DNA from: an uncultured Bacteroidia bacterium
GTDB lineage: Bacteria > Bacteroidota > Bacteroidia > Bacteroidales > UBA932
Reading direction: 5' to 3'
Assembly (NCBI GenBank): GCA_902784435.1
Contig: CACZUR010000005.1
Location: forward strand, 62,001-126,000
Length of the DNA stretch: 64,000 bases
Under the pieces are notes generated by a model. The model saw nothing but the letters and a program-made list of their open reading frames with translations, did no database searches and was not told where the DNA came from. The position numbers and the translations under genes were made by a program. Shown one piece after another: positions 25,591 to 34,530 of the stretch (position 1 is the stretch's first letter; every line of letters begins with the position of its first letter).

Positions 25591-25851
25591 TTATTGGTTG
25601 TACATATCTTTGTTGTAGAAGGCCAGGATCTCGTTTGCTATCTCCAGGGCCTGCGCCGCAGGGCTTTCCGGGTTCCGGTGAATGGCTTCCAGGTAGTTGT
25701 TCATGGCCATCTGCCAGTTGCCTTTCTTGCGCCAGGCATTGCCCAGAAGGTAGTACAGTTCGTCGTCCATGGACCCTTCGAAGGCATCCATCAGGCCGAT
25801 GACTTCGTCGGCCCGGTCCTGGTCCAGGAGGCTGCGGATCCTGTCTTTCAT
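25591..25851 (-). CDS. small TPR-like protein
   Basis: 86 residues. The pattern ELYYLLGNAWRKKGNWQMAMNNYLEAI is a tetratricopeptide repeat, followed by a second partial helix pair. It probably mediates a protein contact. In related operons such a small protein accompanies the oxidoreductase genes, but its role is unknown. Its first base overlaps the aminotransferase stop (TAATG), so it is translationally coupled. A longer in-frame start upstream would run deep into that gene and is rejected. Confidence 0.8.
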   Translation of the reverse strand: MKDRIRSLLDQDRADEVIGLMDAFEGSMDDELYYLLGNAWRKKGNWQMAMNNYLEAIHRNPESPAAQALEIANEILAFYNKDMYNQ

Positions 25852-26894
25852 TACTTGGGGTCGTTCACGAACATGCACCAGCCGTACGGGTCTTCCTCCA
25901 CGCCTTTCTGGATGTTCACCATGCGGTGATACAGCTTTTCGGACACGGGGCCGCACTGGTCTGCGTATTTGTATTCCCGGGTGATGGTGCCGCTCTCCAG
26001 GGTGACTTTGTCGTCGATGCGGGAGATGGGGGTGATGACCACCGCCGTGCCGCAGGAGTTCACTTCCTCGAAGGTGTCCAGCTCGTCGATGAAGATGGTG
26101 CGGCGCTCTACCTTCAGGCCCATTTCCTCTGCCAGTTTGCGCAGGGACTTGTTGGTGATGGACGGCAGTACGCTGGGCGAATTGGGCGTCACATAGCAGC
26201 CGTGTTTGATGCCGAAGAAGTTGGACGAGCCGAACTCCTCGATGTGGCTGTGGGTGGCGCTGTCCAGGAACAGGAGCTCCCGGTAACCCATCTTGTGCGC
26301 CAGGTTGTAGGCGTGCAGCGACTGGGCATAGTTGGCGCCCAGCTTATAGCCGCCGGAACCGTAAGTGGCGGCGCGGTCGTAGTTGCGGGAAATGACGGCC
26401 GATCCGGGAACGAGGCTTTTTGCGCCGGAATAGGTGCCCACGGGGGAGGCCATGACGCAGAACATGACATCGTTGGCGCTCTTGATGCCCAGCTGGGGAT
26501 TGATGCCGAAAAGGACGGGCCTCAGGTACAGCGAGGCGCCGCTCTCATAAGGCGGGATGTAGTCCCAGTTTTCCTGGACGCACAGCGTGCACAGGTCCAG
26601 GAACAATTCCATGTTGGGATAGGGCATGTCCAGATACTGTGCGCTGGAAGCCATGCGCCTGGCGTTCTCGTCCGGGCGGAACATGCGCACGCGGCCGTCG
26701 GCGCCGCGGTAGGCTTTCAGCCCCTCGAAACAGGACGGAGCATAGTGAAACACGCCTGCAAAGCAGTGGAGGGAGAAGTTGAAGTCATTGGCTACTACGG
26801 GTTTGCTCCAGCGCCCGTTTTCGCAGGTGGCGTATACGATGGCGTTGGTGGGGTAGTAGTTGAACGATCTCTTCGAGTAATCAATCTCTGCCAT
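25851..26894 (-). CDS. ilvE: branched-chain-amino-acid aminotransferase
   Basis: 347 residues, class IV PLP fold. The catalytic lysine is Lys184 in GGYKLGANYA, and the family pattern HSHIEEFGSSNFFGI is present. It interconverts Val, Leu and Ile with their 2-oxoacids. In this operon (2-oxoacid oxidoreductase, butyrate kinase) a catabolic direction is likely: amino group off, then oxidation to a branched acyl-CoA. It sits four bases after buk. Confidence 0.95.
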   Translation of the reverse strand: MAEIDYSKRSFNYYPTNAIVYATCENGRWSKPVVANDFNFSLHCFAGVFHYAPSCFEGLKAYRGADGRVRMFRPDENARRMASSAQYLDMPYPNMELFLDLCTLCVQENWDYIPPYESGASLYLRPVLFGINPQLGIKSANDVMFCVMASPVGTYSGAKSLVPGSAVISRNYDRAATYGSGGYKLGANYAQSLHAYNLAHKMGYRELLFLDSATHSHIEEFGSSNFFGIKHGCYVTPNSPSVLPSITNKSLRKLAEEMGLKVERRTIFIDELDTFEEVNSCGTAVVITPISRIDDKVTLESGTITREYKYADQCGPVSEKLYHRMVNIQKGVEEDPYGWCMFVNDPK

Positions 26895-26898
26895 AGTT

Positions 26899-28065
26899 TT
26901 AGTCTTCGATTATGCGGTCTTTGTTATAAGTGTGGATCTTGGTGTCTCCGGCGAGGATGATGTAGCCGTTTTCGGCCAGTGATTCCAGCTCGTTCTCTCC
27001 GGGATATACCCGGACAGGGGCCAGCCAGCTCACTTTCCGGGTGATGGCGTCCGTGATGTCCTGGCTGTAGGCCACGCCGCCGGTGAGGATGATGACATCT
27101 ACTTTCCCGTCTACCAGGGCGCCCTGGGCCACGATGTATTTGGCGATGTTCAGGACGAAAGCCTTCATGAACACGACGTATTCCGGGATGCCCTGCTTGG
27201 CCCTTTCTACCACCACGCGCATGTCGTTGGTGCCGAAGTAGGCCACGGCGCCGCCCTGGCCGATGAGCTTTTTCTTGATTTCCTGCTTGGTGTATTTGCC
27301 GCTGAAGCACATGTCGATGAGCGGGTAGGGCGGGCAGCAGCCGGCACGTTCCGGGGTGATGGGGCCGTCTCCGCCCAGGCCGTGCGACGTGTCGATGACC
27401 TTGCCGTCCCGGTGGGTGGAGATGGTGACGCCGCCGCCCATGTGGCAGATGATGGCTGTGGTGTCCTCTGCCTTCCGGCCGGTGTCCCGCAGATACCTGC
27501 GCATGATGGCGCGGGTGTTCAGGGCGTGGAAGAGGGTACGGCGCGGAAATTCCGGAATGCCGCCCACGTGGCACTCCGGCAGCATTTCGTCTGCCATGGG
27601 CGGATCTGCCACATAGGCGATGCATTTGCCGAAGCGGGGCTGGATGCCTTCCTTCTCCCGGAGGGCGTTGATTTCCGCCGCGATATTGTCCCCGATGAGG
27701 GCGCTCAGGTTGCAGGCGTGGTTGCCTTCCCGGCTCTCCGACAGCACCTCCCGCATGTCGGCGTTCACATTGTACACGCCGGTGATGCAGGGGGTGAACA
27801 GACCGCCGCGGCACATCACGATGTCGATGTCTTCCAGGCGGACGCCCTTTTCCCGGAGGGCGCTGAGGATGGCGTCCGTGCGCATGCGGTCCTGGTCCAT
27901 CACATCGGCAAAGCGGGAGAGCTCCTGGACGGAGTGCTCCAGTTTTTGGTCGATGAGGATTTCGCCGTCCTGATAATAGGCGAACTTGGTGGTGATGGAA
28001 CCGGTGTTTACCACCAGGATATTACCCTTGGGGGCTTTGCCGTTGATGCTTTCTATTCTTGCCAT
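26899..28065 (-). CDS. buk: butyrate kinase (acyl kinase of the ASKHA fold)
   Basis: 388 residues. The opening ILVVNTGSITTKFAYY, the phosphate loop CHMGGGVTISTHRDGK and the later ILTGGVAYSQ are typical of butyrate/branched-chain acyl kinases. It makes ATP from an acyl phosphate. Butyrate kinases act on isobutyrate and isovalerate too, matching the neighbouring ilvE and 2-oxoacid oxidoreductase genes. The usual partner, phosphate butyryltransferase, is not in the window. This is the first gene of the operon. Its promoter is unclear. Confidence 0.92.
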   Translation of the reverse strand: MARIESINGKAPKGNILVVNTGSITTKFAYYQDGEILIDQKLEHSVQELSRFADVMDQDRMRTDAILSALREKGVRLEDIDIVMCRGGLFTPCITGVYNVNADMREVLSESREGNHACNLSALIGDNIAAEINALREKEGIQPRFGKCIAYVADPPMADEMLPECHVGGIPEFPRRTLFHALNTRAIMRRYLRDTGRKAEDTTAIICHMGGGVTISTHRDGKVIDTSHGLGGDGPITPERAGCCPPYPLIDMCFSGKYTKQEIKKKLIGQGGAVAYFGTNDMRVVVERAKQGIPEYVVFMKAFVLNIAKYIVAQGALVDGKVDVIILTGGVAYSQDITDAITRKVSWLAPVRVYPGENELESLAENGYIILAGDTKIHTYNKDRIIED

Positions 28066-28182
28066 ACGAAGTTTTCAATAATCTTCTATAAAGTACGGCA
28101 TTTATTTTAAGAAAAACAATAGTTTTGCGAAAATTCGTTAGAATTGTTCGCCGTTATTTAAAAAATTTAAAGATGGTGGGCG

Positions 28183-28210
28183 TAAAAAAACGCCGGCGGA
28201 TGGCCGGCGC
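28183..28210 (-). terminator. intrinsic terminator after the barrel protein gene
   Basis: On the minus strand a seven-base-pair GC stem (CGCCGGC with GCCGGCG, five-base loop) is followed by seven T. It ends the spt / barrel-protein transcript and separates it from buk. Confidence 0.85.
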
Positions 28211-28234
28211 TTGGTATCAGAGGGCGGTGAGCCG

Positions 28235-29080
28235 CTACAGGTAGCGGACAAAACCGATCTGGAGGCCCAGCAGGTCCAAGTTTCGTGCGATATTGAAACC
28301 GGACATGTTCGAGGTGCTTTTTACCTGTCTGGATTTGACTTGACCGGTAGTTTCATCTGTCTCGAAGATGGTGGTGGTCTTGTCCTGCTTGGTGCGGTTG
28401 TATACTATCCCGATCAGCGGAACGCTGAGGGTGAGGGCGTTGTCCTTCAGTTTGAAGGCCAGACCGCCGCCGGCTTTCAGGCCTATGCTGAAATCCTGGG
28501 ACAGACGTTCACGGTTGACGTCTTTGAGGTCACGCGGAGCCGATGTGGTGGCACCGTAAGTCCCCTGCAGGCGTCCTTCTGCGAATACGGCCACGTATTG
28601 GCTGCCCAGCACGGGAACATATTTGCGAAGGACCAGGGCGGCGCCGCCGGCATGATGGACCATGGAACGGTTGGAGACGGTGACATTGAGAGCGTCACTT
28701 TCGGAGTTGAAGATATCCCGGAAGTCCAGTCTGAGGTCCGTGTCTAGCGCATAGCCGCTGTAATTGAACTCCAGGCCCAGGGACAGGTCATTGGCGATAA
28801 AGGTGGAGAAGCGGGGGGAAACGCTCCAGATTTTGAGCTGGCCTTTGCCGATGTTCAGGAGCGACAGGAGGGAATACCCTGCGTTGGTAACGTCATCGCC
28901 CGAAGCATTGATGCTGCGGAAACCGACTTTGATACCCAGTGCTTTGCGGCCCTTTTCGATAAAGACGGATTTTTCTTCTTCGCCGCCGAAACGGCCTTCC
29001 AGGTATTTGGTGAGGGGACCCTGCGCAAAGGCGGAGAGACCTATGCACAATGAAACTGCAACAAGGAGAATTCTTTTCAT
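28235..29080 (-). CDS. secreted outer-membrane barrel-like protein
   Basis: 281 residues. The signal peptide ends at SAFAQ near residue 20. The mature chain has alternating-hydrophobicity strands ending in aromatic residues and finishes with LLGLQIGFVRYL, like a C-terminal barrel strand. It is probably an outer-membrane protein of 8-10 strands. Its job is unknown. It follows the serine palmitoyltransferase gene by 13 bases, so envelope lipid synthesis and this protein may be co-transcribed. Confidence 0.75.
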   Translation of the reverse strand: MKRILLVAVSLCIGLSAFAQGPLTKYLEGRFGGEEEKSVFIEKGRKALGIKVGFRSINASGDDVTNAGYSLLSLLNIGKGQLKIWSVSPRFSTFIANDLSLGLEFNYSGYALDTDLRLDFRDIFNSESDALNVTVSNRSMVHHAGGAALVLRKYVPVLGSQYVAVFAEGRLQGTYGATTSAPRDLKDVNRERLSQDFSIGLKAGGGLAFKLKDNALTLSVPLIGIVYNRTKQDKTTTIFETDETTGQVKSRQVKSTSNMSGFNIARNLDLLGLQIGFVRYL

Positions 29081-29093
29081 GGATGATCCGATG

Positions 29094-30284
29094 CTATTTG
29101 ATGATACCTTCTTCGCGGAAAATGCCTGCCAGCACGCCTACGGCCCTGTCTACCTGTTCGCGGGTATGGGTGGCCATGAGGGAGAAGCGGATGAGCGTGT
29201 CCTGCGGGGCGCATGCCGGCGGAATGACGGAGTTGATGAACACGCCGCCGTCGAAGGCACGCTTGGTGACGATGAAGGTCTTTTCCAGGTCACGCACGTA
29301 CAGCGGGATGATGGGGCTTTCCGTCTCGCCGATCTCGAAGCCTTCTTCCTTGAAGCGGCGCAGGGCGTAATTGGTCACGTCCCACAGGGCCTGGATGCGC
29401 TTGGGTTCCTGCTGGATGATGTGCAGGGCCTCCAGGGCCGATGCGGTGGCCGCCGGCGTGTCGGAAGCCTGGAAGATGTAGGTGCGGGCCGTGTGGCGGA
29501 GGTAGTTGATGATGACTTTGTCGGCTGCGATGAAACCGCCGATGGCTGCCAGGCTCTTGGAGAAGGTGCCCATGATGAGGTCGATGTCTTCCGTGAGGTG
29601 GAAGTGGTCGCAGACGCCGCGGCCCTGGCGGCCGAACACGCCCAGTCCGTGGGCTTCGTCCACCATGATGGCCACATTGGGATACAGGTGCTTCAGGGCT
29701 ACGATTTCCGGCAGTTTGGCCAGGTCTCCTTCCATGGAGAACACACCGTCCACCACGATGAGCTTGACGGCATTCCTGGGGCAGCGCTTGATGCAGCGCT
29801 CCAGGTCCTTCATGTCGTTGTGCTTGTAGTGCATGGACTTGGCGAAGGACAGCCGGCGGCCGTCCACGATGGAGGCGTGGTCACGGTCGTCGCAGATGAT
29901 GAAATCGTCCTTGGTGAGGAGCTGCGGGATAACGCCGCTGTTTACGGTGAAACCGGTGGAGAACACCAGGGCTTCGTCTTTGCCTACGAATTCTGCCAGT
30001 TCTTTTTCCAGCTGCAGGTGAATGTCCAGCGTACCGTTGAGGAAACGCGAACCGGCGCAGCCGGAACCGTATTTTTTGAGGGCTTCGATGCCCGCTTTGA
30101 TCACTCTGTCGTCGCCGGTGAGTCCGGTGTAGGCGTTGGAACCGAACATGAGGATGTTCTTGCCATCCATCACCACTTCCGTTCCCTGTTTGCTGGTAAT
30201 GGGACGGAAATAAGGGTAGATACCCTTTTCCATCATTTTGGCGGGGAGGTCATATTTGGCCAGCCGTGCGTGTAATAAGTCCAT
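29094..30284 (-). CDS. spt: serine palmitoyltransferase
   Basis: Condenses serine with palmitoyl-CoA to 3-ketodihydrosphingosine, the first step of sphingolipid synthesis, which in bacteria is largely a Bacteroidetes trait. 396 residues of the alpha-oxoamine synthase fold. The PLP lysine is Lys243 in GTFSKS, preceded by DEAHGLGVFG. The text GSNAYTGLTGD and KYGSGCAGSRFLNGTLD matches the Bacteroides enzyme closely from memory. A related 2-amino-3-ketobutyrate ligase is possible but less likely given that similarity. It has its own promoter, divergent from glnS. Confidence 0.88.
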   Translation of the reverse strand: MDLLHARLAKYDLPAKMMEKGIYPYFRPITSKQGTEVVMDGKNILMFGSNAYTGLTGDDRVIKAGIEALKKYGSGCAGSRFLNGTLDIHLQLEKELAEFVGKDEALVFSTGFTVNSGVIPQLLTKDDFIICDDRDHASIVDGRRLSFAKSMHYKHNDMKDLERCIKRCPRNAVKLIVVDGVFSMEGDLAKLPEIVALKHLYPNVAIMVDEAHGLGVFGRQGRGVCDHFHLTEDIDLIMGTFSKSLAAIGGFIAADKVIINYLRHTARTYIFQASDTPAATASALEALHIIQQEPKRIQALWDVTNYALRRFKEEGFEIGETESPIIPLYVRDLEKTFIVTKRAFDGGVFINSVIPPACAPQDTLIRFSLMATHTREQVDRAVGVLAGIFREEGIIK

Positions 30285-30316
30285 ATATTATAATGTTTAT
30301 CTTCCTTTTAAACGTG

Positions 30317-30324
30317 CAAAATTA
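30317..30324 (-). promoter_or_regulatory. -7 box for spt
   Basis: TAATTTTG on the minus strand, 32 bases upstream of the spt ATG. Confidence 0.5.
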
Positions 30325-30366
30325 CGAAAAAAAATTGTATGACGCGTATATATGGGGAAAAATTCG

Positions 30367-30374
30367 TACCTTTG
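30367..30374 (+). promoter_or_regulatory. -7 box for glnS
   Basis: TACCTTTG, 21 bases upstream of the glnS ATG. Identical to the tig -7 box. The -33 element is weak. Confidence 0.6.
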
Positions 30375-30395
30375 AGGGCTTATTAATATCAAAGT

Positions 30396-32030
30396 ATGGA
30401 AGAGCGAAAACTGAATTTCCTGGAAGAAATCATTGAAAAAGACCTGGCGGAAGGCAAGGTAAGTTCCATCATGACGCGTTTCCCTCCGGAGCCCAACGGC
30501 TACCTGCACCTGGGACACGCCAAGAGTATCTGCCTGAACTTCGGCCTGGCCCAGAAATATGGTGGCAAAACCAATCTGCGCTACGACGATACCAACCCCA
30601 CCAAGGAAGACACCGAGTATGTAGACTCCATCAAGGAAGACATCCAGTGGCTGGGCTTCCAGTGGGACAAGGAGCTGTATGCCAGCGACTACTTCGACCA
30701 GCTGTATGCGTGGGCCGAAGACCTGATCAAGCGCGGCCTGGCCTATGTGGACGACCAAACCCAGGAGCAGATCCGCGAAAACCGCGGTACCGTGGACAAA
30801 CCCGGCACCCCCAGCCCCTGGCGGGACCGCTCCGTAGAGGAAAACCTGCGGCTCTTCCGCGAGATGAAGGCGGGCAAGTACGCAGAAGGGGAGAAGGTGC
30901 TCCGTGCCAAGATTGACATGGCCCACCCGAACATGATGTTCCGGGACCCGCTGCTGTACCGCATCAAGTTCGCCCACCATCACCGCACCGGGGACAAGTG
31001 GTGCATCTACCCCATGTATGACTACACCCACGGCCAGTGCGACTCCATCGAACACATCACCCACAGCATCTGCACGCTGGAGTTCGACGTGCACCGTCCG
31101 CTGTACGACTGGTTCATCCAGACCCTGGGCATCTGGCCCAGCCATCAGTACGAGTTTGCCCGCCTGAACCTCACCTACACCCTCATGAGCAAGCGCAAGC
31201 TCCTGGAGCTGGTGCAGAAGGGCCTGGTAAGCGGCTGGGACGACCCTCGCATGCCCACCCTCTGCGGGGTGCGCCGCCGCGGCTACACCGCCAAGGCCCT
31301 GCGCATGTTCTGTGACAAGATCGGCGTGAGCAAGCGGGACCAGCTCATGGACCTGCAGCTGCTGGAATGGTGCGTGCGCCAGGACCTGAACGAGCGTTCC
31401 AACCGCTATATGGTAGTCCAGGACCCCGTCAAGCTCACCATCACCAACTGGGAGCCGGGAAAGGTGGAGTGGTTCGACTGCCCCCTGAATCCCGCAGACC
31501 CGGAGGGTGCCAAGCGCCGCGTTCCGTTCACCGGAGAACTGCTCATAGACCGGGCCGACTTCATGGAGGATGCCCCGAAGAAGTTCTTCCGCCTCAAACC
31601 GGACGGAGAAGTGCGCCTCAAGTACACCTATATCGTCAAGTGCAACGAGGTGGTCAAGGACGACAACGGAGAGGTGGTGGAACTCAAATGCACCTATGAC
31701 CCTTCTCCGGAATACCGTTCCGTCAAGGGCACCATCCACTGGGTGAGCGCCGCCCATGCCAAGGAGCTGGAACTGCGCAATTACGACAAACTCTTCACCC
31801 TGGCCGACATGTCCCAGGTGCCCGAAGACAAAGACTACAAGGATTTCCTGAATCCGGAATCGCTGGTGATAGGCAAAGGCTGGGCGGAACCGGCCCTGGT
31901 AGAAGACCGCTCCGGCATTGCCGTCCAGTTCGAGCGCACCGGCTACTACATCATGGACAAGGACTCTACGCCGGAGCATCCGGTGTTCAACAAGACCACG
32001 GCCCTGAAGGACTCCTATAAACCTGAGTAA
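30396..32030 (+). CDS. glnS: glutaminyl-tRNA synthetase
   Basis: Charges tRNA-Gln directly. 544 residues, class I. The HIGH-type motif HLGH is at residues 38-41 in NGYLHLGHAK and the KMSKS-type motif LMSKR is near 263. The blocks DDTNP and YDYTHGQCDSIEHITHS are the GlnRS-specific ones rather than GluRS, so this is a true GlnRS. Its stop overlaps the probable start of the flippase gene downstream, which may therefore depend on glnS transcription. Confidence 0.97.
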   Translation: MEERKLNFLEEIIEKDLAEGKVSSIMTRFPPEPNGYLHLGHAKSICLNFGLAQKYGGKTNLRYDDTNPTKEDTEYVDSIKEDIQWLGFQWDKELYASDYFDQLYAWAEDLIKRGLAYVDDQTQEQIRENRGTVDKPGTPSPWRDRSVEENLRLFREMKAGKYAEGEKVLRAKIDMAHPNMMFRDPLLYRIKFAHHHRTGDKWCIYPMYDYTHGQCDSIEHITHSICTLEFDVHRPLYDWFIQTLGIWPSHQYEFARLNLTYTLMSKRKLLELVQKGLVSGWDDPRMPTLCGVRRRGYTAKALRMFCDKIGVSKRDQLMDLQLLEWCVRQDLNERSNRYMVVQDPVKLTITNWEPGKVEWFDCPLNPADPEGAKRRVPFTGELLIDRADFMEDAPKKFFRLKPDGEVRLKYTYIVKCNEVVKDDNGEVVELKCTYDPSPEYRSVKGTIHWVSAAHAKELELRNYDKLFTLADMSQVPEDKDYKDFLNPESLVIGKGWAEPALVEDRSGIAVQFERTGYYIMDKDSTPEHPVFNKTTALKDSYKPE

Positions 32031-32094
32031 CGGTACAAACATATCGGAAAGCAGCAGAAGGATCGCAAGAAATACGGTCCTTCTGTATTTCCGT

Positions 32095-33552
32095 ATGGGG
32101 GTGATGATGGTCATCGGCCTGTTCACCTACCGGATCATCCTGCGGGCGCTGGGCGTCACCGATTATGGTGTGTACAGCGCGGTGGGCGGGGTGGTAACCC
32201 TCTTCATGCTGGTGATGAACACCGTGGTGGGGGCCGTGAGCCGCTATATTACCGTGGGGCTGGGGAAAGGGGACCCGGACAGGCTCCGGACCATTTTCGG
32301 CACGTCGCTGGCCGTGATGGCGGGCTTCTGCCTGCTTATCGCGCTCCTGACGGAAACCGCCGGCCTGTGGTATCTGCATCACAGGATGGTGCTGCCCCCG
32401 GAGCGGATGGAAGCCGCCGCCGTGGTGCTGCACACTTCGCTGCTGGTGCTGGTGGTGAATCTCCTGAGCATCCCTTTTACGGCCGATATCAACGCGCACG
32501 AGCACATGGGCGCCTATGCCTACATCTCCATCCTGGAGGCCCTGCTCAAGCTGGCGGTGGCCGCCGCGGTGTGGTATTCCCCGGCCGACAAACTGGTGGT
32601 GTATGCCTGGATGCTGGTGGCGGTGGCCCTGCTCTCCCGCGGCGCGTATGCCCTCTACGCCCTGCTCCGGTTCCCCGAGTCGCGCACGCCCTGGCATGCC
32701 GACGGCCATCTGGTGAAAGAAATGGGCGCTTTTGCGGGCTGGAACTTCCTGGGCAGCGGGGCCTACATGCTCAACACCCAGGGCATCAACCAGCTCATGA
32801 ACCTGTTCTTCGGCGTCACCGCCAACGCCGCCCGCGGCGTGGCCGACAAAGTGGAGCAGGTGGTGCGGCAGTTTGCCACCAACATCGCCCTGGCGCTGAA
32901 TCCCGCGCTCACCAAGGCCTATGTGGGCGGCAACAAGGAATATGCCTTCGAACTGGTGTGCAAGGGCTCCAAGTACTATTTCTGGATTCTTTGGATCATC
33001 GCCATTCCCTTTTTCACGGATGCCGATATCCTCCTGCGCCTCTGGCTGGGGGATGGGTTGCCCGCCGATGCCGCCTTCTTCACCAAACTCACCCTGCTGT
33101 GCTTCGTAGTGGATTTTACGCCCGGTACGCTCAACGTGCTGGTGCAGGCCGGCGGGCGCATCCGGCGCTATTATCTGTGGACCAGCCTGGTGGCCGGCCT
33201 GGCCTTTCCCATCACCTATGCGGCCTACCGGCTGGGCGCACCCGCCTGGAGCGGTTATGTGGCTTTCTGCGGCGTCTATCTGGTCAAGTCCGTCGTGATG
33301 ATGCGGGTGGCCCAGCAGGAAACCGGCCTTTCTTGGAAGGTGTATTTCCGCAAAGGCCTGTGGCCGGCCCTGGTACCCGGTCTCATGGCCCTCATGGTCA
33401 TTTCTTTCATTCCCGAAGTGCTTCCTCCCGCGTGGTGGCGTTTCCTGGTGTCGGCAGCCCTGGGGGCGGCCACCATGGGCGTCTCCATCTGGCACTATGG
33501 CCTTACTGAGGGGGAGAAGTCCTTCGTACGCAGTAAATTACACAGAAAATGA
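32095..33552 (+). CDS. polysaccharide flippase (Wzx/MATE-type), probably starting upstream
   Basis: At least 485 residues with about 12-14 hydrophobic segments and no enzyme motif. Family-wide, such flippases move lipid-linked glycans across the inner membrane. The first ATG (32095) would cut off the amphipathic lead and part of helix one. Continuing the same frame upstream gives SESSRRIARNTVLLYFRM, the usual opening of this family, and the only start in range is a CTG at 32023, overlapping the glnS stop. I give the ATG as a safe minimum. It begins a small cluster with three glycosyltransferases, whose genes overlap or nearly touch. Confidence 0.85.
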   Translation: MGVMMVIGLFTYRIILRALGVTDYGVYSAVGGVVTLFMLVMNTVVGAVSRYITVGLGKGDPDRLRTIFGTSLAVMAGFCLLIALLTETAGLWYLHHRMVLPPERMEAAAVVLHTSLLVLVVNLLSIPFTADINAHEHMGAYAYISILEALLKLAVAAAVWYSPADKLVVYAWMLVAVALLSRGAYALYALLRFPESRTPWHADGHLVKEMGAFAGWNFLGSGAYMLNTQGINQLMNLFFGVTANAARGVADKVEQVVRQFATNIALALNPALTKAYVGGNKEYAFELVCKGSKYYFWILWIIAIPFFTDADILLRLWLGDGLPADAAFFTKLTLLCFVVDFTPGTLNVLVQAGGRIRRYYLWTSLVAGLAFPITYAAYRLGAPAWSGYVAFCGVYLVKSVVMMRVAQQETGLSWKVYFRKGLWPALVPGLMALMVISFIPEVLPPAWWRFLVSAALGAATMGVSIWHYGLTEGEKSFVRSKLHRK

Positions 33553-34526
33553 AAACGCAGCTTCTCTATATACTGGTCAGCTCCCCGGCCGATGTCTACC
33601 TGGAACAGGCGTTTGTGTCGGTGTCGTCGGCCCGCCTTAGGAATCCCGGCGTGCGCATCGTGCTGCTCACGGATTCCTGCACGGCCGGCAGCCTGGCGGA
33701 ACGCGGGGTCATCGGCGAATCTTTCCGGGCGATGTTCGACGAGATGGTGGTGCAGGACCTGGACCCTTCCCTGAGCGCCATGCAGCGCTCCCGCATCCTG
33801 AAAACGGGCATGCGGAAGTATGTGAAAGGGGACTTCCTTTTCATCGATGCCGATACCATCGTGGCCTGGCCGCTGCAGGACATCGACAAAGTGAAGGCGC
33901 CGCTGGCCGCCTGCCGGGACCTGCACAGTCCTTTTGCCTCCCATCCGCACCGGCAGGCCATCCTCCATATGTGCCGGAAAATCGGCTTTGATGCATCGGC
34001 CATTCCGGAGTATTTCAACAGCGGAGTCATTCTGGTGAGGGATGTCCCCGCCGTGCACGATTTCTTTTCGGCCTGGCAGCAGAATTACGAGGCTTCCTTC
34101 GCCGCCGGTATCCGCCCGGACCAGCTTTCCCTGGCCCAGACCAATGCGAAGGGGCAGATCGCCCTTTTGCCCGATGCCTGGAACTGCGAGGTCCAGAACG
34201 GTGTCCGCTATCTGGGAAGCGCCTACATCTGGCACTATATGGTTACCAATGTGGGCTCCGGGCCGCAGGACAGCCTGTATCTGCTGAACAATCCCGAGAC
34301 CCTCCTAGCCATCCGGGAAGAGGGCGGCATCACGGCGCAGGTGAAGGCCGTAATCGAAGATCCTTTCACCGGATATGCGCCTGTTACCCAGGTGTTTGCA
34401 GGAGAGGACCTGTATCTGTTCCGTACCCGGCGCTACCGCTGGCTGCGCCGGCATTACAAACCGGGGAAGAAGTCCTTCCTGGAGTTCTGCCTCAAATTGT
34501 GGGACCACCTTTTAAGACGAGCATAA
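33549..34526 (+). CDS. glycosyltransferase, GT8-like (DxD type)
   Basis: 325 residues. A GT-A-like fold is indicated by LLYILVSSPADVYLEQAFVS at the start and the metal-binding DAD motif in FLFIDADTIVAW (about 96-107), followed by PEYFNSGVILV. This fits nucleotide-sugar glycosyltransferases related to GT8. Donor and acceptor cannot be inferred. It overlaps the flippase by four bases. Confidence 0.8.
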   Translation: MKTQLLYILVSSPADVYLEQAFVSVSSARLRNPGVRIVLLTDSCTAGSLAERGVIGESFRAMFDEMVVQDLDPSLSAMQRSRILKTGMRKYVKGDFLFIDADTIVAWPLQDIDKVKAPLAACRDLHSPFASHPHRQAILHMCRKIGFDASAIPEYFNSGVILVRDVPAVHDFFSAWQQNYEASFAAGIRPDQLSLAQTNAKGQIALLPDAWNCEVQNGVRYLGSAYIWHYMVTNVGSGPQDSLYLLNNPETLLAIREEGGITAQVKAVIEDPFTGYAPVTQVFAGEDLYLFRTRRYRWLRRHYKPGKKSFLEFCLKLWDHLLRRA

Positions 34527-34530
34527 GCCT

